Assembly (NCBI RefSeq): GCF_023740735.1
Contig: NZ_JAMRXH010000003.1
Location: 372,001-436,000 of the forward strand
Reading direction: 5' to 3'
From: Nocardia sp. CDC159
GTDB taxonomy: Bacteria; Actinomycetota; Actinomycetes; Mycobacteriales; Mycobacteriaceae
Length of the DNA: 64,000 nucleotides
The translations under genes were made by a program, and so were the position numbers. The notes beneath the pieces are model-generated. The model saw only the letters and a list, made by a program, of their open reading frames with translations, made no database searches and had not been told where the DNA came from. The first letter of the stretch is position 1. Each line of letters opens with the position of its first letter. Of this stretch, positions 42,722 through 53,746 are shown in pieces.

Positions 42722-43945
42722 ATGCCCGAGATCACCATGCCCCGCCTCTCCGACACGATGGAGGAGGGCGTCGTCTCCGCCTGGCTGAAGCAGGTGGGCG
42801 ACAAGGTCACCCGCGGCGAGGTGCTCGCCGAGATCGAAACCGACAAGGCCCTCATGGAATTGGAGGCCTACGACGACGGCGTGCTCGAACAGATCCTCGC
42901 CGAGGCGGGTGCGCGCGTGCCGATCGGTGAGACCATCGCCATCGTCGGCGACGGCAATGGTGCGGCCGCGGCCCCGAAACCCGCCGCGCCCGAACCGGAG
43001 AAGCCCGCGCCCGCGCCGGAATCCGCGCCGCGGCCCGCCGCCGAACCGGTGGCCGCGCCCGCGAACGGCAAGCGCCCCAAGTCCTCGCCGCTGGCCCGCA
43101 AGATCGCCGGTGAACTCGGCGTGGACCTGAACACGGTCACCGGCACCGGCCCCGGCGGGCGCATCACCCGTCAGGACGTCGAATCCGCCCGGCGGCTCGA
43201 ACCGGAACCCGCGGCTCGTCAGGAACCAGCTCGGCAGCAGCCCACTCCCGCAGGCGATTACGACGAGATCCCGCTGACCACCATCCAGCAGGTCTCGGCC
43301 AAACGCCTGACCGAGAGCAAGCAGCAGGCCCCACACATCTACCTGACCACGGCCATCGACGTCACCGATCTGCTGGCCTTCCGCGCCGAGATCAACCGGA
43401 CGCTCGAGGAGGCGGGCAAGACCAAGGTCAGCGTCAACGATCTGCTGGTCAAGGCGGTCGCCTCGACCCTGCGCACCGACCCGTCGGTGAACGTCTCGGT
43501 CGCCGGGGACAAACTGCTGCGCCACCGCGGCATTCACCTCGGTATCGCGGTCGCGACCCCGGCGGGGCTGCTGGTCCCGGTCATCCGCGACGCCGACCGC
43601 AAGAGCGTCTCCGAGATCGCCGCCGAATCCCGCGACAAGGCCACCCGTGCCCGCGACCGCAAGCTGCGCGGCGACGAGATGAGTGGCGGCACCTTCACCA
43701 TCTCGAATCTGGGCATGTTCGGCGTCGAACAGTTCACCGCCGTCATCAATCCGCCGGAATCGGCCATCCTCGCCGTCGGCGCCGCCCAGGACGAGTTGCG
43801 TCTCGCCGACGACCGGGTGATCGCCCGCAAGATCCTGCGCGTCACCCTGTCCGCCGACCACCGGGCCATCGACGGCGCGGTCGCCGCGCGGTTCCTCCAG
43901 CAGCTGCGGGAGCTGCTGGAGCATCCGCTGCGGATCGTGACGTAG
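42722..43945 (+). CDS. 2-oxoacid dehydrogenase E2 (dihydrolipoamide acyltransferase)
   Basis: A 407-residue E2: one N-terminal lipoyl domain with the lipoylated lysine in ETDKALMEL, an Ala/Pro/Glu-rich linker, a peripheral-subunit-binding domain (SSPLARKIAGELGVDL, GTGPGGRITRQDV), a second linker, and the catalytic domain ending in SADHRAIDGAVAARFLQ with the HxxxDG motif. It forms the core of the complex with the E1 and E3 encoded upstream. Stop codon abuts that of the convergent SRPBCC gene. Confidence 0.93.
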   Translation: MPEITMPRLSDTMEEGVVSAWLKQVGDKVTRGEVLAEIETDKALMELEAYDDGVLEQILAEAGARVPIGETIAIVGDGNGAAAAPKPAAPEPEKPAPAPESAPRPAAEPVAAPANGKRPKSSPLARKIAGELGVDLNTVTGTGPGGRITRQDVESARRLEPEPAARQEPARQQPTPAGDYDEIPLTTIQQVSAKRLTESKQQAPHIYLTTAIDVTDLLAFRAEINRTLEEAGKTKVSVNDLLVKAVASTLRTDPSVNVSVAGDKLLRHRGIHLGIAVATPAGLLVPVIRDADRKSVSEIAAESRDKATRARDRKLRGDEMSGGTFTISNLGMFGVEQFTAVINPPESAILAVGAAQDELRLADDRVIARKILRVTLSADHRAIDGAVAARFLQQLRELLEHPLRIVT

Positions 43946-44404
43946 TTACCGCCCCTCGACCGTCGCGGCCAGCCGATCGAGTGAGGCGCGCAGCTTCTCG
44001 GCGGTGGTCGCGCGGGCGCGGGGGAAGCGGTTCTCGTCGGTCAGCTCGGTCCAGTCGTAGGTGTGGGTGACCCGGGTGCGCCCGTCGTCGAGCGGCTCGA
44101 GTTCCCAGCGCCACAGATGACCGGGCGGCGTGCCGCCCGGTTCGGCGGGCCGCCACGCGATGAGGCGGCCCTCGGCGAATTCGACGACATGGTTCTCCCG
44201 GATGTTCCCACCGGTGAGCGCCATGGTGAAAACCTCACCCACCCCGCGCACCCGCTGGCCGGTGGCCGCCTCGGCGAGATTGTCGTTACCGTCCCAACGC
44301 GGCTGCTCGGCGGGATCGGCGATCAGCTCGAAGATCCGGGGCGCGGCCGCGGCGATTTCGCGGCTGGCCCGAACGACTTTCGGCTCTGCGGTTGTCTCGG
44401 TCAT
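43946..44404 (-). CDS. SRPBCC family protein
   Basis: A 152-residue START-like protein: VRASREIAAAAPRIFELIADPAEQPRWDG, then GEVFTMAL and WRWELEPLDDGRTRVTHTYDWTEL. This is the polyketide-cyclase/dehydrase-like group often called a dimerase; a hydrophobic ligand is expected but unknown. Monocistronic, convergent with E2, and divergent from pnuC. Confidence 0.85.
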   Translation of the reverse strand: MTETTAEPKVVRASREIAAAAPRIFELIADPAEQPRWDGNDNLAEAATGQRVRGVGEVFTMALTGGNIRENHVVEFAEGRLIAWRPAEPGGTPPGHLWRWELEPLDDGRTRVTHTYDWTELTDENRFPRARATTAEKLRASLDRLAATVEGR

Positions 44405-44506
44405 GACGCGATCGAAACATCTGCCGCCCGTTCGCGCCACCGCGGTATGGCATATCCGACATCGCATCCGGGAATAACGGTTCTCGGACGGGAGGTTGGC
44501 CGGGAT

Positions 44507-45154
44507 GTGAATGCGGGGTTCACGGTCGCGGGAGAGCACATCCTGTGGACCGATCTGGTCGGGAATATCGCCTCGCTGACGGTGGTGTGGCTGGCGATGC
44601 GCAAGACCGTGTGGACGTGGCCGGTGCAGTTGGCGGGTGCGTTGCTGCTGCTGGCCGCCTCGCTGGACGCGCAGGTGCCCGGCAACGCGCTCAAACAGGT
44701 GCTGTTCTGCGCGCTGGCCTGTTACGGCTGGTACAGCTGGACGCGCGGCACCCGCGACCAGCACGATCTGCTGGTCCGCCCGGCCACGGCCCGCGAACGG
44801 CTGTTCCTGCTGGCCGCCATGGCCGTGGGCACGGTCGTGGTGGCCGAGCTGTTCATCCATCTGACCTGGCTGCACATCGCCTGGTCGCCGTGGGTCAACG
44901 CGTACATCTTCGTCGGCAGCGCCGTCGCCTCCTTCGCCCAGAGCCGGGCGCTGGTCGACTTCTGGATCATCTGGATGCTGGTCGATCTGGCCGGGGTGCC
45001 GCTGGCGCTGAAATCGGGGCTCTATGTCTCCGGCGCGGTGTACGGCGTGTTCTTCGTGCTGGTGGTGCTCGGCTTCAACCGGTGGCGGCGCGAGTACCGG
45101 GATCGTCGGTTCGCCGCACCGATTACAGCAGTCCCCGTGAACGCAGATCGCTGA
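44507..45154 (+). CDS. pnuC: PnuC-family nicotinamide (mono)nucleoside transporter
   Basis: A 215-residue membrane protein with about seven hydrophobic segments. The conserved [11 protein letters not shown] segment and YGWYSWTRG, where the PnuC family has its W-x-x-W pattern, mark the family, which imports nicotinamide riboside or related vitamins for NAD synthesis by facilitated diffusion. I start at GTG 44507, downstream of GGAGG (44491-44495). The 3' end overlaps the convergent CAR1 gene by 32 bp. No riboswitch is recognisable upstream. Confidence 0.82.
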   Translation: MNAGFTVAGEHILWTDLVGNIASLTVVWLAMRKTVWTWPVQLAGALLLLAASLDAQVPGNALKQVLFCALACYGWYSWTRGTRDQHDLLVRPATARERLFLLAAMAVGTVVVAELFIHLTWLHIAWSPWVNAYIFVGSAVASFAQSRALVDFWIIWMLVDLAGVPLALKSGLYVSGAVYGVFFVLVVLGFNRWRREYRDRRFAAPITAVPVNADR

Positions 45155-48100
45155 CGTACTTGCCGATCAGCTCGGGCGTGATCCGGGGAATGTCGCCGCC
45201 GGATCCGATCCCGGCCTGCCGCACGGCAATCCGAAACCGCTCGGCGGGCAACAGCGCACCGGGAATCGGCGGGGCCGGACGGCGATAGGCGTGCAGTAGC
45301 GGCAGGAGGGAGTGCCGACGCTGCCGTTCGGGCAGGGCGCGCAGGGCGGTCTCGAAGCGGGATAGCCACTGCTGGTAGTCGTCGATCCGCTCGATCGCCT
45401 GCCCCGCGGCGATGAGCCAATCGACGAAGGTGTCCAACGAGATTCCGTCGTCGTGCGGGTTGAGCACGTCGTAGGTCTGGAAACCCGTGGTGACCCGCGC
45501 GCCGAGCTCGGTGACGGCCACGGCGGTGAAATCGGCGGGCAGGCCGTCGTAATGGGCGCGCGCGCCGTCGCCGGAATAGAACGATCGCGGGGCGACACCG
45601 GTGGCCAGCAGGCTCAGCACCAGCCGGGTGAACATATCCGCCACATTCACCTGACCCGCGAACCGACTGTGCGCCAAGATCATATCCGACCGGAACACCG
45701 CCACCGGCAACCCACACAACTCGTGCGCCTCCCGCAACAACACCTCCCCGGCCCACTTGCTGTTGCCATAACCATTGGCGTACCGCCCGTCGAGCACGCG
45801 CTCGGGACTCAGCACCCGAATGTCGCCGTCCTCGGTGAACTTCTCCGGCGAGATCTGATCGGCCACCGCCACTGTCGACAGATAGGTCACCGGCTTGCGC
45901 CGCGCGGTAAGGGCCAGCCGGATGATCTCCGCGGTGCCCACCACATTCGGCCCGAACAGCTGCTCATAGGGCAGCACGTGATTGACCAGGGCCGCCGGAT
46001 GCACGATCAGATCGACCCCCTCGGCCAACCGCCGCCATTCCCGTTCCGCCAAGCCGAGATTCGCCGCGCCGATATCGCCCGCCAGCACCTGCAGCGTGCC
46101 CGCGGCCAGCTCCCGATACCGGCGCGACAGCTCCGGATCGGCCCCGTCGAACGCCGCGTCGAGCCGAGCCCGCGCGGCCGCGGCATCACCGCCGCGCACC
46201 ACACAGATCAGCGTCCCGCCCGAATCGTGCAGCCGCCGTAGCCATTCCAGGCACAGGAATCGGCCGAGATAGCCGTTGGCTCCGGTCAGCAGCACCGTGC
46301 GCGGCGGATGCGGCGCGGGCGGCGGCTGGGCGGCGGCCGCGAGCAGATCGGCCGCGAGGAACCGGTCCAACCGCAGATCGGTGGCGCGCAGGCACGTTCC
46401 GTCCCCGTGCACCGACCGCACACTCGGCCGCGACCCCGCGCCACCGCGCTGGCCCTCGATGTAGTCGGCCAGCCCGCGCAGATCCATCGCGGGTCCGACG
46501 ATCACACCGACCGGCACCTCGACCCGGAACATCTCACCCAGCAGCGTCGAAAACGACAGCGCCGACAGCGAATCCCCGCCCAGCTCGGTGAACTGCGATC
46601 CCGGCTCGGCCGCCGCGCCCAGCAGCGCCCGCGCGGCCCGCATCACTGTCTCCAGCACCGGCCGATCGGCCGCACCCTCGCGCAGCGCCCGCAACTCGTC
46701 GTCCCGCTGCCGGTCCAGCTCCCGGTACCGCTGTTCCAGGCGTTGCCCGTAGCGCTCGTTCAACTTGGGCCGCAGCGGTTTTCCGATACCCGACAGCAGG
46801 CCGTTGTCCTGACTGAACGGCTCGGTCTCGAGCAGGAAATCGCGCGGGATCTCATAGGAGTTCAGCTCGGCCGCGCGGGCGATCTCACGCAGCGAATGCG
46901 CTAGGGCCGCCAGCAGTTCCGGCTCCGGCCGAGTCAGGGCCTCGCCGGTGGGCACGATCACCGCGAGCAGATAGGAGCGCTCGCTCGAGCCGTGCACGAA
47001 GATCTGCCGGATCAGCGGGCTCGTCCCGTACAGCGCCTCGAGTCGGGCCACGGTCACGAATTCGCCCTGCGCCAGCTTCAGCACATTGTTGCGGCGGTCC
47101 ACCAGAACCACCTGGTCCGGGCCGATCTCGGCCACCACGTCGCCGGTGCGGTAGAACCCGTCGGCATCGAACATCTCGGCCGTGAGCTCGGGTCGCTTGT
47201 AGTAGCCGGGGAACATGGTCGTGGTCTTCAACAGCAATTCCCCACGCGGATACGGCTTGTCGGTGCGGAAGTACCCCAGTTCGGGCACATCGTCGAGCCG
47301 ATGGTCCAGCACCGGCGGACGGCGCAACCGGTTGTCCACGATGAGGCCGCCGCCCGCCTCGGTGGAGCCGTAGCCGTCGTGCAATTCCACCTCGAGCACC
47401 GATTCCATGAACCGCTTCAGCTCCGCCGAGATCGGGGCGCTCGCGCTCAGCACACCGAAGTAGCGTCCCCCGAAAACGCGATGGCGCAGTTCGTCTTTCA
47501 CCGCCTCCTCGGCGGCCACTCGGTCCTCCCCCGCCGCGACGCGGCGGCCCACCTCGGCCTGGAAGCGCTGGTGCACCAACTCCGACACCCGCGGCACGAG
47601 CAGCAGTTCGGTCGGCCGCGCCAGGGCCAGATCCTCGAGCACGGTCGACATATCGCTCGACGCCGCGAAGTGCGCGGTGCCGCCGCGCGCCAGCGTCCCG
47701 CCGAGAATGAGCCGCCCGGCCACATGGCTCAGCGGCAGATAGTGGAAGGTCAGGCCGGGAATCGGAATCTCGAGCGCGTACAACCACATCGCGGCCGCCA
47801 GTCGCTCGGTGTACATCGCGCCCTTGGGCGCGCCCGTGCTGCCGGAGGTGTAGATCAACAGCGACAGCGGGTCGTCGCCCGGTTCGGGCACATAGGGGTC
47901 CACCCGCGGCAGGGCCTGCCCGCGCCGCAGCGCCCGGTCCAGGGTCGTCACGGCCACCGGACCGTCCGCCAGTCGACGCCGGGCGGATTCCAGTGCGGCG
48001 CGGTGCCCCTCGTCGTCACCGTAATGGTCGAACACCAGCAGTTGCCGCACGGCAGTCCCCGCGATCGCCGTGATCGCCGCGTCCAGCAGGTCGGGCGTGG

Positions 48101-48587
48101 TGGCGAGCAGCCGCGGCTCGGTCTCGGCAAGAATCGACGACCACTGCGCCACCGACGCGGTGGCCTGCAGCGGCACGGTGACCAGGCCCAGATGTACGCC
48201 CGCCAGATCCACCACGGCGTAGTCACCGCTGGTGAATCCGAGCGTGGCCACGAAATCACCGGGGCGCAAACCGACATCGTGATACCAGGCCGCCAGCGCA
48301 CCCAGCCGCTCCCCCAGCTCGCGGTAGGTGATCGTGGTGTACTCGGACAGCGGACGCCGTACGGTGCGGCCGGATTCGTCGCGCGTCGGCTCGCTCGCGC
48401 GCTGCGCGAGCGCGGGCCGATCGGCATACCCGTCGATGATCGTCGCCACCACCTGCGACAGCGCCAGCCCCGGCTCCCGCAGCCGCTCGCTCACCTCGGC
48501 CAGCGGCATCGCCGCCCGCACCTGCGGATCGGTCAGTACCCGGGCCAATCGACGCTCGAACCGCTCGCGCCACACCTCGTCGGCCAT
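45123..48587 (-). CDS. car: Carboxylic acid reductase CAR1
   Basis: A 1154-residue A-PCP-R enzyme. Adenylation domain with [17 protein letters not shown] (about 244-260) and DGFYRTGDV; carrier domain with the phosphopantetheine serine in LGGDSLSAL (about 670); reductase domain with NADPH motif [12 protein letters not shown] (about 764) and catalytic Tyr/Lys in YGNSKWAGE (about 940). It reduces a free carboxylic acid to the aldehyde with ATP and NADPH after activation by a PPTase, which is not in this window. It is the last gene of the thioesterase-acyltransferase-P450-P450-CAR unit, 85 bp after the P450. Substrate unknown; shares a 177-bp identical block with CAR2. Confidence 0.93.
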   Translation of the reverse strand: MADEVWRERFERRLARVLTDPQVRAAMPLAEVSERLREPGLALSQVVATIIDGYADRPALAQRASEPTRDESGRTVRRPLSEYTTITYRELGERLGALAAWYHDVGLRPGDFVATLGFTSGDYAVVDLAGVHLGLVTVPLQATASVAQWSSILAETEPRLLATTPDLLDAAITAIAGTAVRQLLVFDHYGDDEGHRAALESARRRLADGPVAVTTLDRALRRGQALPRVDPYVPEPGDDPLSLLIYTSGSTGAPKGAMYTERLAAAMWLYALEIPIPGLTFHYLPLSHVAGRLILGGTLARGGTAHFAASSDMSTVLEDLALARPTELLLVPRVSELVHQRFQAEVGRRVAAGEDRVAAEEAVKDELRHRVFGGRYFGVLSASAPISAELKRFMESVLEVELHDGYGSTEAGGGLIVDNRLRRPPVLDHRLDDVPELGYFRTDKPYPRGELLLKTTTMFPGYYKRPELTAEMFDADGFYRTGDVVAEIGPDQVVLVDRRNNVLKLAQGEFVTVARLEALYGTSPLIRQIFVHGSSERSYLLAVIVPTGEALTRPEPELLAALAHSLREIARAAELNSYEIPRDFLLETEPFSQDNGLLSGIGKPLRPKLNERYGQRLEQRYRELDRQRDDELRALREGAADRPVLETVMRAARALLGAAAEPGSQFTELGGDSLSALSFSTLLGEMFRVEVPVGVIVGPAMDLRGLADYIEGQRGGAGSRPSVRSVHGDGTCLRATDLRLDRFLAADLLAAAAQPPPAPHPPRTVLLTGANGYLGRFLCLEWLRRLHDSGGTLICVVRGGDAAAARARLDAAFDGADPELSRRYRELAAGTLQVLAGDIGAANLGLAEREWRRLAEGVDLIVHPAALVNHVLPYEQLFGPNVVGTAEIIRLALTARRKPVTYLSTVAVADQISPEKFTEDGDIRVLSPERVLDGRYANGYGNSKWAGEVLLREAHELCGLPVAVFRSDMILAHSRFAGQVNVADMFTRLVLSLLATGVAPRSFYSGDGARAHYDGLPADFTAVAVTELGARVTTGFQTYDVLNPHDDGISLDTFVDWLIAAGQAIERIDDYQQWLSRFETALRALPERQRRHSLLPLLHAYRRPAPPIPGALLPAERFRIAVRQAGIGSGGDIPRITPELIGKYVSDLRSRGLL
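45597..45773. repeat. 177-bp block identical to one in CAR2
   Basis: Every base of 45597-45773 matches 56148-56324 in the second CAR gene, including all third codon positions, while the flanks diverge. The block encodes the reductase segment from the catalytic tyrosine region (YGNSK) onwards. Confidence 0.95.
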
Positions 48588-48672
48588 CGTCGGCCCCCGT
48601 TTCGAACTCCGGTCGGCACCACCGACCCGCCTTGCACTTCCCTGGGCACGGTAACGAATTTCGGTGCGCGCG

Positions 48673-50010
48673 TCAGGCGGGAGTACGCGCCGCGACGGGG
48701 AGGGCGGTCAGTACCACGGGAGCGCCGTGCCGGGGCGAATTCATGATATTGCGCGTGCCGAACTGTTCGCCGGTGACGCCCGGCGGCAGCGACAGCGTGT
48801 AGCGCGACAGCACCTCCCGCAGCACCGCGATGCCCTCGGTGAACGCGAATCCCGCACCGATACAACGCCGAACGCCGCCACCGAACGGCAGCCACAGCTG
48901 CGGCTGGACGCTGCCGTCGAGGAAACGCTCGGGGCGGAACAGATCCGGCTCGGGATGGTGCTCCGGATTCTCGTGCACCAGCACCGCGGCGGCCACCACC
49001 ACGGTCCCCTCCGGCAGTTCGTGCCCACCGACGGTCATATCGCGGGTGAGCCGTCGGGACAGGCTGTTCACGACGGTGCGCCGCCGCATCCCCTCCTTGA
49101 ACACCGCCTCCAGGTACTTGTCGTCACCCTCGCCGGCCGCGCGCCGGGCTCGCTCCTGGATCTCCGGCGCGGCCGCCAGCTCGTGCAGCGTCCACGACAG
49201 CGCGGTGGCCGTGGTCTCGTGCCCGGCGAGCAGCAGAGTGATCAACTGATCGCGTAATTCGGTGTCCGACAAGGGGACATCGTCGGGGCTCTCGCCCGCT
49301 CCGACCGCCAGCAGCCGGGTGAGTACATCGCCGTGCCGATCGGGATCCGAATGCGCGCGATGCCGGGCGATCTGGGCGTAGATCTGCTCGTCGAGCGCGG
49401 CCTGGAGCTCGCCGAAGCGCCGCCACGGCCCGAACCGGCGCAGTCGCGCGGACTTCCAGCCGAGCAGCACGATCGGGTCGAGCTGGACGAGTCTGCGGAC
49501 CAGCGCGGTCAGTTCCGCGCGCCGGGCGTCGTCGGTCACGCCGAAGACCACCCGCATGATGATCTCCAGCGTCACGTCGTTCATAGGCTCCAGCATCCGC
49601 AGCGTCGTACCCGGCTGCCAGCTGTCGACGTGTGCCTTGGCGATCGTCTCGATCATGTCGCGATATCCACGCAGCGCCGAGGCGGTGAAGGCGGGCATCA
49701 GCAACCGGCGCGCCCGGGCATGTTCGCCACCGTCGGTGGTCAGCAGCGAGTGCTCCCCCATCACCGTCGCCAGCAGGCCCCGGCCCGCACCGGCGTGCAT
49801 ATCCGCCGGATCCGCGGCGAAGATCTCGCGAATGTGATCGGGCCGGGAGAACACCACCGTTCGGCGGCCGAACGGGGGCGTCATGCGCAGCGTGAAGACC
49901 TCGCCGTACCGATGGGACATCGCGAGCAGGAAACGGCGGCGCTCGCGCGCGTACCGAATCGTCTGAACGATGCGAGGTAGACGGGGGCCGGGCGGAAAGG
50001 CGTGGGACAT
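48673..50010 (-). CDS. Cytochrome P450 (CYP135/CYP138-like)
   Basis: A 445-residue P450 beginning [23 protein letters not shown] and lacking a membrane anchor. I-helix oxygen motif [11 protein letters not shown]-helix EGMRRR, and heme-binding loop [15 protein letters not shown]. The N-terminal style and heme loop resemble mycobacterial CYP135/CYP138 and cyanobacterial CYP110 fatty-acid or terpenoid oxidases. I start at ATG 50010. Second P450 of the cluster, 23 bp after the first; no ferredoxin gene is near. The substrate is unknown. Confidence 0.9.
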   Translation of the reverse strand: MSHAFPPGPRLPRIVQTIRYARERRRFLLAMSHRYGEVFTLRMTPPFGRRTVVFSRPDHIREIFAADPADMHAGAGRGLLATVMGEHSLLTTDGGEHARARRLLMPAFTASALRGYRDMIETIAKAHVDSWQPGTTLRMLEPMNDVTLEIIMRVVFGVTDDARRAELTALVRRLVQLDPIVLLGWKSARLRRFGPWRRFGELQAALDEQIYAQIARHRAHSDPDRHGDVLTRLLAVGAGESPDDVPLSDTELRDQLITLLLAGHETTATALSWTLHELAAAPEIQERARRAAGEGDDKYLEAVFKEGMRRRTVVNSLSRRLTRDMTVGGHELPEGTVVVAAAVLVHENPEHHPEPDLFRPERFLDGSVQPQLWLPFGGGVRRCIGAGFAFTEGIAVLREVLSRYTLSLPPGVTGEQFGTRNIMNSPRHGAPVVLTALPVAARTPA

Positions 50011-50032
50011 GAGAATGCTGCTCTCTCGCGGC

Positions 50033-51295
50033 TCAGAGTTGATTGAGGGTGACGGGCAACGCTTCCAGCCCACGCATGAATGTGCTGGGCCGCCAGCACA
50101 CCTCGTTCGAGATCGTCATGTTCCGGTAACGGCCCAGGATCTTCTCGAACGCCACCCTGCCCTCGAGCCGTGCCAGCGGCGCGCCGAGGCAGTAGTGGAT
50201 GCCGTGCCCGAAGGCCAAGTGACCCTTGGACTTTTCGCCGCCGATCCGGATTCGGTGCGGATCGGCGAACTGCGTCGGATCGTGGTCGGCCGCGGCCAGC
50301 GACACGTACACCAGTTCGTCGGCGGGAATGTCGACCCCGGCCAGGGTGACCGGCTCGCTGGTATAGCGCTGTGTCGCAAGGTGAACCGGCCCCTCCCAGC
50401 GCAGGAACTCCTCCACCGCCGCGGGGATCCGATCCGGGTCGTCCGCCAGCTCGTCGTACAGGCTCCGGTCGCTCAGCACCGCCAGCAGGCCGTTGCCGAT
50501 CAGGTTCACCGTCGTCTCGTGCCCGGCCACCAGGATGAGGAACAGCATCGAGATCAGTTCGCGCTCGGTGAGTTTGTCGTCCTCGTGGTTGGCCCGGATC
50601 AGCTCGGACAGGATGTCCTCGCCCAGCGCCCTCGATCGTTCGGTGATCAACCCGATCAGATAGCTCGCCAATTCCACACTCGCGGCGCCGCGTTCGGCCA
50701 CCGTGGCATAGAACGGCGAGCGCGCCGCGACCTCGGGATCGGGGGCGTGCTCGGTGGAGGAGGCCAACATGGTGGTGGACAGCTGCTGGAAGCGGGCCCG
50801 ATCGGCCTCGGGCACCCCGAACATCTCGCAGATGACGGTGATCGGAATCGGCAGCGCGTAATCGGCGATCAGATCGACCTCGGGCAACCGAACCATGCGA
50901 TCGAGCAGGGCATCGGCGAGGAGTTCGATGCGCGGATGCAGCAACGCCACCGTGCGCGCGGTGAACGCCTTGCTCACCAGCCGACGCAGGCGGGTGTGCT
51001 GCGGCGGGTCGATATTGAGCAGATGTTCGGTCAGGTCGGCGTTCACCTGGCTGTAGGCGTGGGTGTCGCCGAGCTGGCGGGCCGTGATCGCCGCGCGGGC
51101 CGTGGCGTTCTTCTTGATCCGCTCGTCGGTCAACACCTCGCGGGCGAGGCGATGGTCGACGACCAGCCACGCGGTCAGACCGTTGGGCAGCTTCACGTGG
51201 TGGATCGGTCCGAGCGGGCGCAGCCGGTCGTAGACCGGGTGCGGGTCGTACAGGTAGTCCGCGCCGAGTTCGATCAGCGGCAGGGTGGTGGTCAT
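50033..51295 (-). CDS. Cytochrome P450 (CYP107-like, class I bacterial)
   Basis: A 420-residue soluble P450: LLNIDPPQHTRLRRLVSKAFT, I-helix VAGHETTVNLIGN, K-helix EEFLRWEGP, and heme loop AFGHGIHYCLGAPLARLE. This is the bacterial class I type common in secondary metabolism. It needs a ferredoxin from elsewhere. ATG 51295 overlaps the acyltransferase stop codon by 4 bp (ATGA). Clearly different from its neighbour P450, so the two do separate oxidations or act in order. Confidence 0.92.
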   Translation of the reverse strand: MTTTLPLIELGADYLYDPHPVYDRLRPLGPIHHVKLPNGLTAWLVVDHRLAREVLTDERIKKNATARAAITARQLGDTHAYSQVNADLTEHLLNIDPPQHTRLRRLVSKAFTARTVALLHPRIELLADALLDRMVRLPEVDLIADYALPIPITVICEMFGVPEADRARFQQLSTTMLASSTEHAPDPEVAARSPFYATVAERGAASVELASYLIGLITERSRALGEDILSELIRANHEDDKLTERELISMLFLILVAGHETTVNLIGNGLLAVLSDRSLYDELADDPDRIPAAVEEFLRWEGPVHLATQRYTSEPVTLAGVDIPADELVYVSLAAADHDPTQFADPHRIRIGGEKSKGHLAFGHGIHYCLGAPLARLEGRVAFEKILGRYRNMTISNEVCWRPSTFMRGLEALPVTLNQL

Positions 51296-52674
51296 GACAC
51301 TCGCCTCTCGATCGCGGCCATCCCGCCGCTGGTGTGGATATCAACCGGGGTCAGGCCCCAGGAATCGGCGATCCGCCCGGCGAGCAGACTCAGCGCGCGA
51401 TCGGAGCGAGCCATCTCCGGCTTGAGACCCTCGAGGACCCACTGCACCTTGCCGCGATACTCCGACAGCCAGGTCGCCAGCGCGATCGGCTGCCGCGCGG
51501 CCTGCTCGACGTCCAGGCCCTGGAACACCGCCCGCACCGCGAACATCGAGGTGCGGGTGCCGACCCCGGAGGCCAGGAACGGGTCGAGAACGCCCATGTT
51601 GGAACACATTCCGACGGTGAGCGGGGTCGGTTCGGCCAGCCGGTGCACCACGCCGTCGGGCAGGACGTCGATCAGGTCGGGCGGCATCCGCCGGGGCCGC
51701 GAGGTGGCCCCGGATCCGACCGGGGCGGTCGCGCCGAAGGCGGCCTTGCTCGCCCGGCGCAGCGCCGTCAGATCGCGGTTGTCCAGCCACTCCCGCTGCA
51801 CCGGAATCGGCACGCGGGAAAAGGAATTCGAATCCAGCTGATGCTGTTCGCGCAGCATCCGCACCGCGGTCATCAACACCAGCGGGGTGTCGACGTCGAC
51901 GAGCGAACAGTGCCGCAGCATCTCGGCGGCTAGGGCGAGATAAAGCGTATTCGAGGTGCCGCCGTACCGGGCGGCGACGGAATTCCATTGCGCCGCGTCG
52001 AAGGTCAGTACCGCCGACCGTTCCTCCCAGCCCGCGCCGCCCCGCTCGGGCAGGGACGCCGGACGGCGCAGCGCCGCGCGCAGAGCGGCGCGGTGGCGTG
52101 GATCGCGCACCGCCCGGCGGGCCTCCGACCACGCCTGCCGCGCCACGGTGACCCCGCGCCGCATCCCGTCGACGAGATCCTCGCGCAGGCGCACCTCGCC
52201 GTCGAGATCGTTCTTGGTGGCCAGCTCCGGGTGGATGAGCACGGCCGCGGCCAACAGTCCGGAGTGACCGTCGACGACGGCGTGCGAGGCGATGAACGAG
52301 ATCACCATGCCGCCGGTTCGGGTGGGCGCCACCGAAAGCCGCCAGCCGTAACCGGCCTCGGGGTCGAGCCGGAACTGGGCCTGATCGTTGCCCCAGGCCA
52401 CGATGTCGGCCTCGTCGACGGCGGCATGCTGGATGTCGAGCGGATAGGCGGTATCGGTCGGAACCCAGCGCGCCCGGGCCAGCGGGACCGCCGGATGGCG
52501 CACCCGTCGGGCCAGCGGCCCGGCCCGCAGCAGCTCGTAGGAGTTGCGCACCTCCTGTTCGGGCAGCGGCTCGTCCAGCACCAGCAGGGCCTGGCTGATG
52601 ACGGGTGCGCCGTAGCCGTGATGCAGGCGCAGGAAGGCCTTGTCGGTCAGGCTGACATACAGGGGTGTGCTCAT
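51292..52674 (-). CDS. Condensation/PapA-fold acyltransferase-like protein
   Basis: A 460-residue protein with the HxxxDG active-site motif in FIASHAVVDGHSG (about residue 125) and a two-lobed layout like PapA, WS/DGAT and NRPS condensation proteins. C-terminal region ends TPVDIHTSGGMAAIERRVS. It probably forms an ester or amide from an acyl donor and an alcohol or amine. It overlaps the thioesterase stop and P450 start by 4 bp each. The similarity is to the fold and motif; the acceptor is unknown, and a catalytic role is inferred. Confidence 0.72.
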   Translation of the reverse strand: MSTPLYVSLTDKAFLRLHHGYGAPVISQALLVLDEPLPEQEVRNSYELLRAGPLARRVRHPAVPLARARWVPTDTAYPLDIQHAAVDEADIVAWGNDQAQFRLDPEAGYGWRLSVAPTRTGGMVISFIASHAVVDGHSGLLAAAVLIHPELATKNDLDGEVRLREDLVDGMRRGVTVARQAWSEARRAVRDPRHRAALRAALRRPASLPERGGAGWEERSAVLTFDAAQWNSVAARYGGTSNTLYLALAAEMLRHCSLVDVDTPLVLMTAVRMLREQHQLDSNSFSRVPIPVQREWLDNRDLTALRRASKAAFGATAPVGSGATSRPRRMPPDLIDVLPDGVVHRLAEPTPLTVGMCSNMGVLDPFLASGVGTRTSMFAVRAVFQGLDVEQAARQPIALATWLSEYRGKVQWVLEGLKPEMARSDRALSLLAGRIADSWGLTPVDIHTSGGMAAIERRVS

Positions 52675-53480
52675 TTCGAACCTGCCTTCTCGGTGCGCGG
52701 AATGACCCGCAGCATGCGTTCCTGGGCGACCATGGCGACCAATTCGCCGTCGCGATTGAAGATTCGGCCCTGGGTGAAGGCCCGGCCGCGATCCGCCGAG
52801 GGCGACACCTCGTCGTAGAGCAGCCACTGATCGACCCGGAACGGCCGCAGGAACCAGATCGAATAGTCCAGCGCCGCGGTCTGGATGGCGATGCCCGGAT
52901 ACGGGGCCATCGCCGCCCCCAGCAGCGTCATATCGCTGGCATAGGTCAGCGCGCAGCTGGCGGTCACCAGGTCGCCGGGCAGTATGCCGGTGTAGCGCAA
53001 CCAGATCTGCTGATGCGCCCCACCGCCGACGAGATCGTCGGGCACCCGGCGGATGTCCCAGCCCTGCCATTCGTATCCCGCCCCGGTGTCGGCCGGGAAC
53101 AGCTCCTCCGGCGCGGGCGCGTCGGGAATCGGATCGGCATGGCGCACACCGTGATCGCCGATATGGAAGGAGGCGACCATCAGGAACGTCTCGTGGCCGT
53201 GCTGAACTCCCCGGATCCAGCGCACGGCGAACGAGCGGCCGTGTTTGACGGTGTCGACGGTGTAGTCGATCGGCACGCCCGGAACGGCGGGCCGGACGAA
53301 ATATCCGTGGATCGAATGGACGCCGAATTCCACCGGCATACCGCACGATCCGGCGGCCAGCGCCCGCGCGGCGACCTCGCCCCCGAACGTCCGGGTCAGT
53401 GCGGTATCGGAGCGGGGACGGCCGCGAAAGATATTCGCATCGACCTGTTCCACCGCGATCGCCTCGAGTAACTCAACCAT
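52671..53480 (-). CDS. Acyl-CoA thioesterase II (TesB-like)
   Basis: A 269-residue double-hotdog thioesterase: FRGRPRSDTALTRTFGGEVAARAL, VHSIHGYFVRPAVPG, HGRSFAVRWIRGVQ, and the C-terminal ALDYSIWFLRPFRVDQWLLYD with the Asp-Gln pair of the family. It hydrolyses acyl-CoA to free acid, which would supply a carboxylic acid for the downstream P450s and CAR1. I start at ATG 53480 (MVELLEAI); an ATG at 53546 would add 22 residues. First gene of the five-gene unit. Confidence 0.87.
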   Translation of the reverse strand: MVELLEAIAVEQVDANIFRGRPRSDTALTRTFGGEVAARALAAGSCGMPVEFGVHSIHGYFVRPAVPGVPIDYTVDTVKHGRSFAVRWIRGVQHGHETFLMVASFHIGDHGVRHADPIPDAPAPEELFPADTGAGYEWQGWDIRRVPDDLVGGGAHQQIWLRYTGILPGDLVTASCALTYASDMTLLGAAMAPYPGIAIQTAALDYSIWFLRPFRVDQWLLYDEVSPSADRGRAFTQGRIFNRDGELVAMVAQERMLRVIPRTEKAGSK

Positions 53481-53589
53481 TGTCTTGCTCTCTCGAAAAA
53501 CTACTGGGTACTGCCGGAGCGAACGACGTTGTTGCTCATGGGTCAAGCCCTCGAAGGGGTACTGCCCCGGGACGGGAAATTCTCCCGAC

Positions 53590-53625
53590 CTGGTATACCA
53601 GCCAATTTATAGCAATAACCGGTTA
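53590..53625. promoter_or_regulatory. Two palindromes in the promoter region of the tesB-car1 operon
   Basis: CTGGTATACCAG (53590-53601) and TAACCGGTTA (53616-53625) are perfect palindromes flanking an AT-rich stretch that contains a TATAAA-like -10 element on the minus strand. They lie about 110-145 bp before the thioesterase start. Confidence 0.5.
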
Positions 53626-53746
53626 GGTATGACGGGGAGTCACGTAAAAATTGCGTCAATGTCGGAAATCACCGAAAATGGTCTGCGCAGCGGGCAATTG
53701 ACGCCGCCACGAAACGACAGCGAAACAATTGGCCATCAAAAGGAAA

